From Phallusia fumigata (Eukaryota > Chordata > Ascidiacea > Phlebobranchia > Ascidiidae): DNA of 64,000 nucleotides. Positions 48,501 through 61,662 of this stretch are shown in pieces (the stretch's first letter is position 1; every line of letters begins with the position of its first letter). A program made the position numbers and the translations under genes. The stretch is taken from contig QXVZ01006654.1 in NCBI GenBank assembly GCA_008931825.1, positions 1 to 64,000 on the forward strand. The letters run 5' to 3'. The notes below the pieces were generated by a model. The model saw only the letters and a program-made list of their open reading frames with translations. It was not told the origin of the DNA and did no database searches.

Positions 48501-51500
48501 TTTATGGATACACCAAGTCAAGACGCGAAACGGCTACCGGCAAACGAACAGCACCAAACATTTGATCTACTCAACGACAAAGTGCGCTTACCAGCAACCG
48601 AGAGTTACTACAATTGCCGCTTGTTAAAAATTCCAGATAGCGATTCAAAGTTTCACGTTGTCAAGGTAAGTTTGCGTGCATTTGAATTAAGGCCCTATGT
48701 GTCTTTCATAATTTAGAATTTTTGAAAATAAGTTTTATGGCTTTGCTGGGCGGTATTGACAGCTTCTTCTTCCACTTGCTTGAATTCCGTTGTTTTATTT
48801 CACTTTCCAATCTTCCCGGATGTTGTCAAGCTATCTTCTTTTGAGTCCACCTCTTTTTCTTCTTCCAATTACAAATTTTTCCACCCTATTGCCTACTTAT
48901 AGCTTTCGTCCGTTCGGCACATGTCCAACCACCCTAACCTACCTTTCCGTAGCTTTGCTGTTAGTTCTTCTACTCCCAACGTTCCTATTATTGTGTTGTT
49001 CGTACAACTTCTATTATTTATCTAATTTTGTTACTTCGCGTTATTGGCGACTATCTCACGTTTTTGTGATAAATGAGGGTTTGCATCAGGGATTTTTTTG
49101 CATAATTGTGCAGTTAAGGTTTCTTGTAATTTCCAACGCAGACATGCTGTAGAACGTAATTTTCGACGACAAATGCTTATCGACTCCAAACAAGAGTAAT
49201 CGTGATGTGTTAATGGAAATTCGAATAAAAATTTAAATGGCATTCCATCAGCTTTCCAATTTGCAAATAGCTTTCAGCAACTTCTATTTTTATTCCCCAT
49301 TTCCCAATTCTGTATTTGTAAGTGATCAATAAAACACCATCCAATAAAATTGTTTTACATTTTGCTTTGCAGGCAGAACCTGTAATACAAGCCGGCAACC
49401 AACTGAACATACAACATTTTGTGCTTTACCTATGTTCAGAACAATTGGACGTAAGAACGCTAACTAGAAGCTTTTTGTCCTTTTATACGCGAATCAAACA
49501 CGCATTACTATGCGTTATTTTTAAAAAAAATAAAATTTTTTGTTTTACATTAATCAGATTTGAAGCAGGCGAATTTTCTACACTTAATGCGGTTTACTTC
49601 ACTTTGGTACTTACTACGTTTGTTTAGGAGTTTACTGATGTAGCTATGGTGCCTGCTTTAGATTGGCTATGTAATGAGCGCAGGCATTTTTCTACCGTTT
49701 GAAAGTAACATATTTTTTCGTCAAGGCCCCGTCGGCAGTGAACACAAGCGCACAATGCCAAGATCAAAACATGCCATCGGATTTTTACAGCTGCACTACG
49801 GTCATTTTCGCTTGGGCTATTGGCGGAGGGGTAAGAGAGCTTTTTCGCTAACAGTCAACTTCTTTTTAAACCTAATGATTTGTTTTCACCAGCCGATCGT
49901 ATTTCCCCGCAATGTCGGATTTCCGCTAGGTGGGGCAGGTGTTCCAAAATACGCTCTGCTCGAAACTCGCTACCTAAATCCAAGTCTAGCACAAGGTCAG
50001 TAACATATACATACATTTTCAAGTATGGCAAACAAGATTGGCAAGTAATTTTTGTTCTTGTGCAGATACCGTCGACTCTTCAGGGCTGAGACTCACCTAT
50101 ACGCGGCAATTACGTCAGCACGAATCGGGTGTGTTGGATGTCGGAATGGGGATTGCCCCGACAGCACAAATTATACCACCAGGATCGACTTCGTTCAAAT
50201 CTTATGGAGAATGCTCCGAAAATTGCCTCAAGCAGGTTTGGACGTGGTATTATTAGTCAGTTATATATGGAACATTAAACACACATTTGGACTTTTTGAA
50301 GTGGAGCCTGTTTGTCGATGAGAGAACCTGGTTTTCATGATCAACACATTTTTAGATCAACAATTTGTCTAATGTCATGCATGTCCAAAGCATTTGCCCC
50401 GTAGCGCTGTTGTGGTTTAATTTGACTCAGCAGCAAAAAACACGATTTAAAATCTTTAACCTCGTTTTCGGCACACAATTAATGCTTGTGTTAATGTGCG
50501 GGCGTACTTTTGAAATGGAGCATACCGCCCTGCAAGGCTTTTTTAGACTGACTGAAAAAAAACATTTTTAAGCTAAAAGTTCTGCGTAAGCTTAAAAGCT
50601 GTAATGTCTTTCTTTTCGTGTTTGCAGTGTCTGGCGGAAGACAGTAAAACGTCGATCAACATTTTTGCAGTTTTGCTTCGTAGTCACATGCTGGGGAGAC
50701 GCTTGTCGTTAAATCATCTGAGGTAACCTTTTTTCATGATCGATAACCAAACAACAACAACAAACTGCGTTAAAAACGTCTTATTCCGGTGTATATCTAG
50801 TATTTTTACTCGTTTAAGGCGGGGTCGGTTTACTAACAAATTTACGAACAAATGGTATTTACAATTTTCTTAATCGGAAGTCTTTTAATATTAATATTTA
50901 GCACAATATACAGTCTAGGACAGCGTGGTTCAATCGCAGGCACGCGGACTAGTCGTGCCCAGTGGACTAATTGTTTTGGCCTGCGGCTGTAATTCTTGGT
51001 CTGATAATTGGTGCCTGTTTCACGTCCTAAACTCTATGTGACTTTTTTGTCTGATAACCATAAATTAGTTGGAATTCGTTGGCAACTTTAAGCGAAATTA
51101 ACCAAAATAAGTAATAGAACCCAGTACTAGATGTATTGCAGATTGTTTATATTGTTCAAGAAAAAGTCAGGAAGCAGCAATAGTTGCATGCTACAAATCA
51201 TTAAACTTAATGGGTCGAAACAGACTCCGGCGTAATTCTATGTAGTGCTATGTTGCTAGTAACCAATTTGTGTTGTGACAGAAACGGTACCGAACTGGAA
51301 CCGGTTGCTGCGGACAACGGGTATGACGTCAACTATCAGGAGGTCCGTTTTCTGCCCCAGGAAAAAGTGATCAAGTCCGGAGATTCGTTGCAGATGGTGT
51401 GCGATTACAACTCACAGACAAGGACGAATATAACTCTAGTAAGACGATTGTTTATTGCACCAAGCGTTAAATGGCAGTTTATTATCCAACAAACCAGAAG

Positions 51501-52994
51501 CACGTACTTGGAAAATGGCAATGTCTGACAGCCAGTTTACGTGTTTTAAAATTCACACTGCTAAATAGACTTCAAAAGGCTAGTTTGCGCAAATTTTTGA
51601 CGGCTTTCCAAAAATGTTTTTATCTGTTATGAAGTCAATACATTACTTTTACAAAGCAAGTTTATTGTTTGATATGAAACGAGTGTCTTTGAAATTCTCT
51701 TGTAGGGTGGGGAGAAGGCCAGTCAAGAAATGTGCTTTTCCTTTGTTTACTACTATCCCAAAATTCGTCTGTCGAAATGTTCAACCATACCGGAATTTTC
51801 AACTCTCATGAGTTCTCTAAACTTTACGTCTGTCAGGTAAGTTCTATTGTCGTTCCTAGATTATGGACTCTTTGGTGCGCTGTTTCACCTCCTAACAAAA
51901 ACAGTGATTTTCTCAAAAAAATTGAACGAGTTTGTTTTATGTTTAAAATGTAAAATTCGTAAAATGTAGATCTTTTTTTCCTATGACGACAAATCCCACA
52001 ATGTGACGTCTTTTTTGTGTTACCGAAATACGAAAAATGAAAATACAAACGATATCAAATTATTTTTTACGATTTTCAGGTCAAACGTTCCAAACCCAAA
52101 AACCCTGTATGATTTCGTCGACACCGGAGTGCCAGAGTTTGCAAACCAATCGATAGGTCAGACTTTAGACCAGGTGCGTACTATTGAAAATCCTGCTGCC
52201 TCTAACGAAAACCTCTAACATGTTTTTCTGCGACCTACTTGTTTTTTGTAAAGTTCGAGAAACAAGCGTGATTTAATAAGTGCGTTATTGAGTGACTTCG
52301 TCCTGACAACGCCACACAATTCATAACTTTGTTCGACTTGCAGAAAAATTGGACGGATATTCTTCGCCAACAGCTGGAGGGAATCCTTAAAAACACACTT
52401 CGATCGCAGACATGTGAAGGCAACGACTACTTTCCCGAAAACGTAAGATCTGCTGCGCCAGAAAAACAATAGAAAACACTACGGTTTTCTAATAGTATGA
52501 ATTGGAATGGCACAAACTGCCGAAAAACCTTTCTGAAGACGAGTTTGATTGCTTATGTACCAACGTTAAGACTCGATTTTGTCGAAAACATTTATCAATA
52601 ACGAGTTTAAAACTTGTAAAACTGCTTTCTGTTTTAAAATCAAAAAAATCGGGATCCGGATGTAAAAAAGTTGCGAGAAAAGACAAAAAATGTATGTTAA
52701 ACAATCATGACCCTGAACTATTTTGCAACAGAGGGGTGGCTATAATAACAAACTTCATTTACTTTGTGTTTTTCGTAGGTCGACGGCGAAGTACCCGTGC
52801 CGGTCATAACAAATCCATACAAGGCGCCGAAGAAAAATTGCACGCTGAAGCCGGCCACTAACCCCGTAATAACTGCCAGGCCAAGAACAACAACAACAAT
52901 CCCTCCTCCTAAAACAACCTCTGAAGCGGTTAGGACCTATATCACAAGGACTACAATGTGCCTGCTAGTTGCCGTGCCACTTTATTTTGTCTAG
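45563..52994 (+). CDS. MOXD1-like DOMON/copper monooxygenase-fold protein, likely inactive
   Basis: 652 residues in 15 exons: 45563-45739, 45881-45991, 46296-46445, 46922-47012, 48484-48665, 49373-49450, 49726-49830, 49893-49995, 50066-50235, 50628-50722, 51282-51438, 51706-51836, 52080-52173, 52344-52442, 52779-52994. A signal peptide (residues 1-26), a DOMON domain (about 30-165; GWVGVGFSENGNMIGADIIVGW, split by me only at exon ends) and both halves of the copper type II monooxygenase fold follow the order of human MOXD1 (613 residues). Of six copper ligands, His-His of MOXD1 is Gln251-His252 (NIQHFVLYLC), the third His is Arg324 (LLETRYLNP), His-x-His is Arg407-Ser-His409 (LLRSHMLG); Met482 remains. 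Three ligands are lost, so hydroxylase activity is unlikely. The C-terminus is Thr/Pro-rich, ending in a short hydrophobic tail, possibly a GPI or membrane anchor. Confidence 0.9.
50938..50959. repeat. 6-bp-stem hairpin in MOXD1-like intron 10
   Basis: GGCACG and CGTGCC flank the 9-base loop CGGACTAGT, beside GTGGTTCAATCGC, which loosely resembles a Pol III B box. It could be part of a decayed tRNA-derived repeat. Weak. Confidence 0.25.
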
Positions 52995-54781
52995 ACATGA
53001 ATTTTGGCGATCGGTGGTCCTTTAAAGTTTTTCAAATTCATATAGTGCTGCTTCCGTTTTATCTCTCTTTGCGCTCAGGTGTTGCCGGAGCACTGCGTTG
53101 TCGAAATGCAACAAACAACATGCAATCACAAATCTTCTCGTTTTCGATGTATTTCCGATAATCAACGTATTGTCGTCACTATTTTCTATTATTCTTATTA
53201 TAATTTGGCTCTTGTATCTATAAGGTAACAAGTTTGGTATAACGTCACTTGCACTGGAAGATTGAATAGAAGATTGTCGTTTAAGCATATTAAAAACATA
53301 TAGTCTACCTACTTTTATTCCACTCGTTTGTCTCTGGAGCTCTTTTCAAACTAAATGAAAATTATATATAACTCGCGCGCTCTTCGGGATTGGAATCGTA
53401 GCCTAAGTTCAAAAAAAATAATAAATACCATAAATACTCTTCCAAAGAGAATTTAGTCCATTTTTTCTGAGGCAGTTTGTTTGAACAACAATCTTTAGCA
53501 TTAAATATTTTACATAATGCTAAAAGCTTTGATTGATAACCGCAATATTATGTCAATTTGGTCATGCAGTGATGATCAGGGTGGCTCATGACTCAAGTCG
53601 ATCTGGAGATTTTCTTTTCCATGTCATGCACGCTGTCAGCCTTTGTGTCTATAGTTTGACATTCGGTCAGCTGGGCTACGTAGTTTTGGCAGCCCAGTAG
53701 ATATAAGCGGGGGCCCGGAATGAGCTGTTGCCTTGACCCTTGAGGTCGAGCTCCACAGTAATCCTGTTTGCGTGAACAAGAGCATGGAAGCCCTGCTGAA
53801 GTTCGACATTACACCTTTTTGCAAGAAGTTACTTTGTTCATAGTGGATAAACTTCATTTGTTTGGGCGCAGTGCGTTAATACTTTGTATTTTGTAACGTA
53901 CTATCCAGCACACATGCCCGCTGTTCGTTTTGAACCATTATTAACTAATTGATCTTGACATTTAAAAACTATGTTTCAATGGCGTTGACCTATGGTCGAA
54001 AGTTTTACCATTTAGGTGGAATAAATTAGAAATACAGTATACCTAATGAAATTGAAAAACAAATTTTTGTGTCTACGTTTTTCGAAGAACAAAAAATAAG
54101 CCAATCAAAACCATTAAAATAGTCCATGTGATGAGCAACCTTTGACCTGTTGACTTTAATTTATCCTGTATAGTACGACTGCGTGCACATGAAGTTTGAA
54201 ACAAAACCTTAAATTTTGCAAGCAGTGTTTATTCGGCGTATAAAATCGTTTTCTGTGAATAATAAATCACAATATACTATACAGTAGTTAAACCAATGTC
54301 CAAATTGAGAAATGTTTTTAGTGAGGTGGTTTGGGTCGATGGGAATAAATGAAAAAACGCCGATTAAGCAGCAAATGGGGGTTTTAGCGTTGTGCGTTGA
54401 TCTGCCGGTTCGAAAAATATCAGTTTTGATCGATTAATAACAACATAATTAGTGAAATTTTCTCTACGAAACATGGTATTTGGGCCCTAATAGTAGTCCA
54501 CAGGTGGCTTTTATTTGTTCCCTTCGCGTATATGTTACTAAATGTTACCAGCATTGATGGTTTTTGTTAAGTTGTTTTTTTGCGGCAATTACTAGGAGTA
54601 ATGGATGGTTGACAGTAGGTGGTACTTTTAAAAGGAAGATGTTTTAGAAAGTAATGTTATTCTAACCGGACATTTTGGAGTACACAATGTAATCAGCAAC
54701 TGCAAAACATAAATATAAATCTACGTCGACGTGCTCGCCTACAATTTGCAATTTCTTGAAGCAAGATTTTTGTGCTACTAA
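52995..54781. other. intergenic, MOXD1-like to USP10
   Basis: About 1.8 kb. AATAAA near 53419 may serve the MOXD1-like gene. A more GC-rich island at 53640-53820 is open in more than one minus-strand frame, and contains the hairpin CTGGGCT/AGCCCAG; no family is recognised. Confidence 0.4.
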
Positions 54782-54805
54782 ATGGATGCAACCTGCAAAA
54801 TAGAG
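54782..54805 (+). CDS. candidate USP10 first coding exon
   Basis: ATG GAT GCA ACC TGC AAA ATA GAG followed by the donor GTAAAT, phase 0. This phase would join cleanly to the first confident USP10 exon at 55589 (MDATCKIE then FGDVDL). Human USP10 also has only a few residues before its FGDF motif. The evidence is splice phase and position only. Confidence 0.35.
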
Positions 54806-55588
54806 GTAAATGGTTAAAATGCAGCAATGCTGTAGCACTTTGATCACATCTACTGCATGTTTCTAATTTTCGTGCAAATACAGGAAAATGACTGCTAAAC
54901 CAATCTAAAAAATTTATTAATTCTGATCTAAACTTGGCTGAAAATTAAAATTTGTAGAATACCACTATTAGGAATCTGCGAAACACAAAATAGAAGTAAA
55001 CGAAAAACTGAGCAAGTAAATACTTTTTAATGAGACCAATTCCGAAAAAAGAATTTGTGCTTTAAAACTTATGGAAAAATTAACGTGCAAATTATTTAGT
55101 TCATTTGTGTTTTGTTACAATAAATTAATTATACATAGACAAAACTGGTTAATGGATAGTTAATTTTGCAACCTTTTAATGTGTTAAAAAGTTGTTAGTT
55201 TTTATTTTTCAGTTTATAGCTGATCTGAATTTATCGACCAACTTACTCTTTTTTTTAAACTATCGGTTTTGCAAGTTTAATAAGACTACTGTAATGATCA
55301 TGCCATACGTTTTGTACAATACTGTATGGTGCTGTTTTAAACCAATTTCCACAAAAGTTTTCCTGCTGCATTGCCAAACCTTAAAAAACTCAACTGTAGT
55401 TATTATGCTGTTCGCAATGTACAAAAATCTGTTTTAGGTGGCCCCTGAAAACTATTTTTAAACTTCGTCATGAATGAGAAGATAAACTAAATTGCTTATG
55501 GCTTGTGGCATCAAAATATGTTATTTGTTCAATTCTCCTTGTTAAAACTTATGTGTATCTTATGTTGTATGTAATTAATTGTTTTCAG

Positions 55589-58500
55589 TTTGGAGATGTT
55601 GATTTGAAATTGAGACAGACTTATATCTATGATACATGTGTTGAGGTAAGTTTAGTTTGTAAGAATTCACAAAAGATTTTGAGCATTATAAATTTAGTAT
55701 TGATTTCACTATCCATGTAGATACACCATAAAAAAAACTTAACACTACTAATTGTGATCCTGAATTATTACATGTGAACCATGTTTTGTTGAATTAATTT
55801 GTTTCATCTTGAAATATTTTGTTTGCAGTTTCCCACATCATGGCCAGAAAAGGGTGGGTCTTATTTTGGACATAATGGTGCTTAAACAACATTTTCTATC
55901 TATTGTTAACTGATTAAAAGCATTTGCATTTTTCCTTTTTAACAGTACACTAATGCTTAGCATAATCCTTTCAGATTGCTGTCAAATTTCATTCGGGTTT
56001 GAAGATTTGACCTGTGACATATCAACTGAAAATACGCAAGTACTAGGTGTTGAAAATACAGAGCCGGGAAATCTCAGAAAGGTTCAAGACAAAAATCCAG
56101 ATTTACTGTGCAACGGCATACATGACGAAGAAGTAACTGGCACAGACTCCACTGCTGGAATTTTAAATGTTGAGTTGACTCAGTCAGGAAGCACAGCTGC
56201 ACAGAAAACTGTCCCACAGCCAGAGGATACAACAGATCAGTCCCTGGAGAAACCATCAGATAAAGTCCCTGTTCAACTTGATGAAGTCCAAACTGATCTG
56301 CAGAGAAATGAAAACAGAAACGCTGTGGAAGACACTAATGAACCAAATGCAGAAACAAGGTTTGTTGAAAGTTTTGACAATGTCGTAAAACTAGACTGGG
56401 CTGAAGAACCCAATGATATTCTTGACAAACATGATGAAGCAGATAATTCGCAAGGCGAAAGGACTACACAAGACAATGCAGATGCTGTTACTGAGCTTGA
56501 ACCAACAGCAAACCAAACTGAATCCAAACCTGCTGGCCCAGCAGTAAAAACGTCATGGGCTGGACTATTTCGCAGCAAGGGTGACATTCCTGTCCTAAGC
56601 CCTGCATTAAATGGCAAAACAAAGGAAGAAACTAATGCAAATCAGGTTTTAAAATCCAAACCTACAAACAGTGTTAAAACTGCCTCTGCTAAAAGCAACA
56701 ACAGCAACAATTTAAAAACTGCAAATGCATCAAGGGTTGACAAGACTGTAACCTATGTGGAGACCAATGAAGATCCAGATGCGGAAATGCTTGCAGGTAA
56801 ATTTCCTGATTGGTAACTCCAAACAAAACTGTTAATTAACCCAGCAAACAAATGCAGACTTACTTAGAACCATATTTGAATTAAGAAGAGGGCATTGCAT
56901 CTCAATCTCTAATAAACAAAAGAATCCAATGGACACATAAAATCATTGGCATTTTGTTGTTAAAAAAAATTTATGTGTTTATTTGCAGAAAAGTTGGACA
57001 ACCTTGATCTGATATACAAACCACAGGCCTTTATACCCAGGGGTTTGATGAACATCAGCAATTGGTGTTACATTAATGCTGTATCCTTTTTTGTGTTTAG
57101 CTTAAATACAGGCTTTATGTTAAGATTAGTTTGGGACCCTAATTTTGAACTTAAAGATGGGGTTCTTAACACTGGGGTGTGTGACCTAGGGGGATGTAAA
57201 CAGTTCACAGGGAGAGTGTAAAAGTTGAATGCAAGGGTGAGATACTACTGTGAAACTGACCTATGACATGCATTGCCTTCCACAAAACCACAAGTTGAAC
57301 AACTGGTTTCATTAAAACACCCCCATCCTTCCCATTGATTAGTTGAACAAAATATTGGTATTGTGAAGAAAACAAGACATAGACAATAGTAGATTAATCA
57401 AAACATAACTGCCAGAGAACTTGTATGTAAACATAGGCACCAATTCCCAGGGTGGCAACGGTGGCGGCCACCCCACTGGAAATTTCCAAGGTGGCAGCCA
57501 TGATAAAAAGTCTATGCTGCCACCCCAGAAATTTCCTGGATTCGTTATTGCTTTGAAAATATATGTTGCTGGCGCTGACAAGAGGATTTTTTGAAGACTT
57601 GTTTACAACAAACATGTGCAAGGTGAACAACGCAAAAAATTTTCCGTTCGTCAAAAAAAACGCAAGAAGAAGTCTCATTTATCATATCACATATCTTAAA
57701 TGCACCGATAATATTAGCGATAACAAATAGTATAATGACACTACAAACCAAGACAAATGTTGTGTAATTTGATCATGTGTCAGGCCACTTAGATTTGATC
57801 ACTGCGCCAACCGACACGAAAAAATATTTGCTAAAAAATCCAAGCCTATGATAGTGAATAAATTTTTTGCAAATGTGCCGACAACAGCTGTTGTGTTTTT
57901 CCTGTATACAAGTTCTCCGGCAGTTTTGTTTTTTAATTTTTGCTGCTGATTTGGATTTGTTTTGAAAAGGGAAACATGAGATAAAGTTCAACAACTTCTA
58001 ATTTTAAAGTGTCTAGATAATTACAGACACATGTTACCTGCAATTTAACAAGGAAAAGTAAGTATCACGTAAAAATATTACTGGGGTAATCCAAAAGATT
58101 AAAGATTACATAATGACTTGGAGCATAATGACTAAATAATATATGTAGTTCCAGTTTAAGGCAAACAGGTCAGATTATGCATCATCAGCCACTTTATTGG
58201 TGCTTGAGAATTTTTGTTGAAACTTTTGTGTTTCAAAATTAGTTTCAAAAACCTTGACCACAGTCCTAACAGACTTTGCAAGCTTTGCTTGTATGCCCAC
58301 CATTGTTTCAGCTACTGAAGTGTTTGCCTGTAATCCCTGCAGACAGAAGGAGAAAAACGTCCACACCTATCTTGGACAGCTTGTGAGTAGTTGCCTTTGC
58401 ATACAGATATAAGCTTCTCCAATGGTATGTCAAAGATATAAAACCTGTTTTTGTGCAATTTTTAAGGTATTTGCGGATTTAAACTTTAAAACCATGTAGT

Positions 58501-61500
58501 TTCACCAATTATTGTTTTCAGTATCCACCTCGCCTCCGAATTCAGACCTCTCTCTAGCAAAAAAGGCTACCAATCAAGCAAAGATGTAAGACAAGGTCCA
58601 CCATTCGAACCTCGCTACATTTATGACATGCTCAGTGTCATCAAATCATCACTCTCTGATAAGGTAACTTTTGATCTATACCCAGACTACAGACTTTGAT
58701 TTTGGAGGAATCAAGCATTAAGAAAACACTGCGTCAATTTGTTGAAAAGTTGAAAGTACTGGGCATGTATCGTAAGGCTTTAGGCTTACCGGATATGCAT
58801 TCAAGCACATTGAATATGCTTTTGTACAGAGCATTACAATTCTAAAATTTAGAATTTGTTTTTATAGTTATGTGGCATACCCATACAAATTACTATAAAT
58901 TACATGTTTGGCACATGTGATTAATGTTACAAGAAATATAATCCCCACTTTTTTCTTTCAAATTATACTCAACATTTATACATTCATGAAATTTTTCTGT
59001 TCATGATAGAATTTTGTGGACTAGTATATTTCCATGTCTAATTCATCTCTAGTTAATGCTGACAAGACCAATTTCTTCACTAAACATGTTTACCAACCCA
59101 GGGTCGACAAGAAGATGCGGAAGAATTTCAAACTTGTGTATTAAATGGTTTACATGAGGAGATGACAAAACTGCTAAACCTCAGGAACCAATCACCCACG
59201 ACCTCGTTAGACCCTCCTGTCACAAAGAATGGGGGTTTGGAACATGACAATGAACTCCAATACGATGTTAGTTGCATCTTTACTACTACATAATGACTTA
59301 GCGATTTAAATATGTTCACTGGCCAAATGTCTTGTGTCAAGATTGTTTTAAAGAAAACTATGTCTTTGATTAGCTCATTTAAAACTGATTTTAATATTTA
59401 CGCACCTTTTTGGTGCCATTCTTCTTGCCCTTTTTTGCACACCAAAGGAAGGGGCATTTATTTTTTGTAACAATGTCTTTGATGCAAAATAAAATGTTTC
59501 GGTAGATTCCTGTTTACGAAGAAATGGTCAATGGCAACAGCGACCTGATGGAAGAAGAATGGGAAGAAGTTGTGACCACAAAAAAGAACAGAAGTGCTGT
59601 CACTCGTCGTGCTGACATCACCAGGTAACAGATGTTTCCTACTTACATTTTTAGCAGAACTTTAAAAAGTATGTGATAGCTGCTTTGTTGCTGTGTCTTT
59701 TGTGAGTAGGTAAAACCAACAATAATTTCACAATGCCCTTATATGTCTTTGTGTTAATTTATGTTTAGGCCACTGTTACTAAGAAGAATTTTAATTTTTT
59801 TATTTAACTTTGTTTCGATAATTGAAAAACATAAATGCTGGAGAACTATCTGAAAGTGCATAAAATTATTGTAATACTAATATTTTGACAGTTGCTGTTG
59901 TTAACTTCAGCGCATTGCGACAAAATGTATTGACTATTTAAAAGGTCTCCAGCAAATATGGTTTTTAATAGGCAGACGTTAGCCATTGCTTGACCATATT
60001 TTACAAACTTTTTACAGAACCCCAATATCCAAAATGTTCCGTGGTGAGCTATGCACATCTGTTTTTCGACCCGGACAAAAAATTTCTGTTTCACTTGAGC
60101 CATTCTTTTCACTGCCACTTGATGTCCCAAGTGATCACTCATGGTCTGTTGATGAAGCTTTGATCTCCCTGACTGGAAAAGAAAACTTTCAAACCAATGA
60201 AAAAAATGTATGTACATGTATTTTTTATAGGTGGTAAGTTTCAACAAAAGTTCTGGGTATTACACTTTTTTTTGTATTTGAAGGCACAACATTTTGTGGT
60301 TTTTGATAACAAAGGCAACTAATATTTTTCTAAGTCACAAATATTTGCTGGCTTAGTTATAAAATTTGCAGTTGCTATTTTTTAAATTTGTACCAAAGGT
60401 TTTTGTGCTTGCTAAGATGGTAATTTTTCAGGATGATGATGCATCAAGGCAACAGACCTTGGAAGTATTGCCTCCGATTCTTATTCTGCACCTCAAACGT
60501 TTTGTTTACGACAAGAATGGGGGTCTGAAGAAGATTGACAAGCGTATGGAATATAAAACCGAGCTGGTGGTCGCAAAAGGTAGCATCTTATTGTGTTGAA
60601 GTCATCTTACAATGATTGCAAATATTCAAAAGCATAATCCACCTTGACAAGCTCTGATTTAGTGGATTTTTTGTTAATTCAAAGACCGTTCTGTCTTTAT
60701 AGTAAACTTATATCAATTAAATACTGTATCATATAATACGATGCAGCAATTTTCAGAAGATTTTGTGCACCAATTTGTTTACAATTGGTAAACTGCCTCT
60801 TTGTACTATCATAGATCTTCTTTCTAAGTCTGGACGCAAACTTGGTCTCTCACAAAGATCATACAAACTCTTTGCAGGTAAATTTTGGTGAAACTGCTCA
60901 TGTTGTGCCGAGTATGCTCTGGCCATTGTGGCATCATATACACTTGATCTAACAATGATTAAGTCACCATATTTCCCATCAAAATTGAAATCTTTACACT
61001 TTTGACCATTTAAGTTGTATGAAAAAAACATTTAGTGCTCCAATTTGGTTTTGTTTGTTTATCGTTGGTTATGTTCAAAAAATATTGTTTTGGGAATGCC
61101 CATCAAAATGGCAACTTTTGGCACTGAGTTCTTAAGTATTAGCTCGGTCGACCATGTTATTTCAATGATGTGTATGCAACACCAGATTTAAATACAGATG
61201 ACTGTAAAAGTTATGGTTTTACATTCTGTTCGCAAATTTTCAGTTTTGTATCATCATGGAGACAAAGCCACAGGTGGTCATTACTCAACTGATGTTTTCC
61301 ACATTGGAGTCAGCTCATGGCTTCGTATTGATGATCAGAGTATCCGGACAGTCACAAATTCAGAGGTAAAATTGTGTTGTCAGTGACTTCTAAAAAGGTG
61401 GAGGAGCTAACTGTTCTTGAGTCATGACTTAAAATTTAGATCATTATTTTTTAAAAGTAAACGTTGCGACTATAATAGGAATAATATAATAGGCTAAATG

Positions 61501-61662
61501 GCCTTTACATTTTTTGAATAGCAGGATGTCATTTACTGATGGAAGATTAATGATACATATGACAACTTATACTAAATTGTCAACACTGACTTTCAGGTGA
61601 CAAGACACAGTCCAATGAGGACAGCATATCTCCTGTATTATCGAAGAACAGATCTTGGATGA
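55589..61662 (+). CDS. USP10: USP10 ubiquitin-specific protease
   Basis: Deubiquitinase of the USP10 family, which trims ubiquitin from p53 and other clients and binds G3BP. Coding exons: 55589-55645, 55829-55853, 55975-56796, 56989-57080, 58273-58382, 58523-58663, 59102-59266, 59506-59624, 60018-60207, 60432-60579, 60815-60877, 61244-61365, 61597-61662. The large third exon is the acidic, low-complexity N-terminal region. The USP domain starts at [15 protein letters not shown] (catalytic Cys) and includes [35 protein letters not shown] (catalytic His), WLRIDDQ (Asp) and TAYLLYYRR. The G3BP-binding FGDF of vertebrates reads FGDV here. Exon 58523-58663 is 141 bases but phase on both sides needs 142. 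Its start reads FIHLASEF and its end [17 protein letters not shown] in different frames, with the slip at or near the A5 run 58560-58564. Confidence 0.93.
57394..57426 (+). repeat. 33-bp dispersed repeat, copy 2
   Basis: Differs from 36421-36453 at one position (ACATAACTG for ACATGACTG). Lies in the long USP10 intron between exons 57080 and 58273, immediately before the palindromic cluster at 57439-57541. Confidence 0.7.
57439..57541. repeat. palindromic, GC-rich cluster in USP10 intron
   Basis: Contains GGTGGCAGC and GCTGCCACC as a perfect 9-bp inverted pair, two copies of CCACCCC followed by GAAATTTCC, and the near-palindrome GGTGGCGGCCACC. It contrasts with the AT-rich intron around it. 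Probably the core of a fold-back (MITE-like) element that may include the adjacent 33-bp repeat. Confidence 0.5.
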
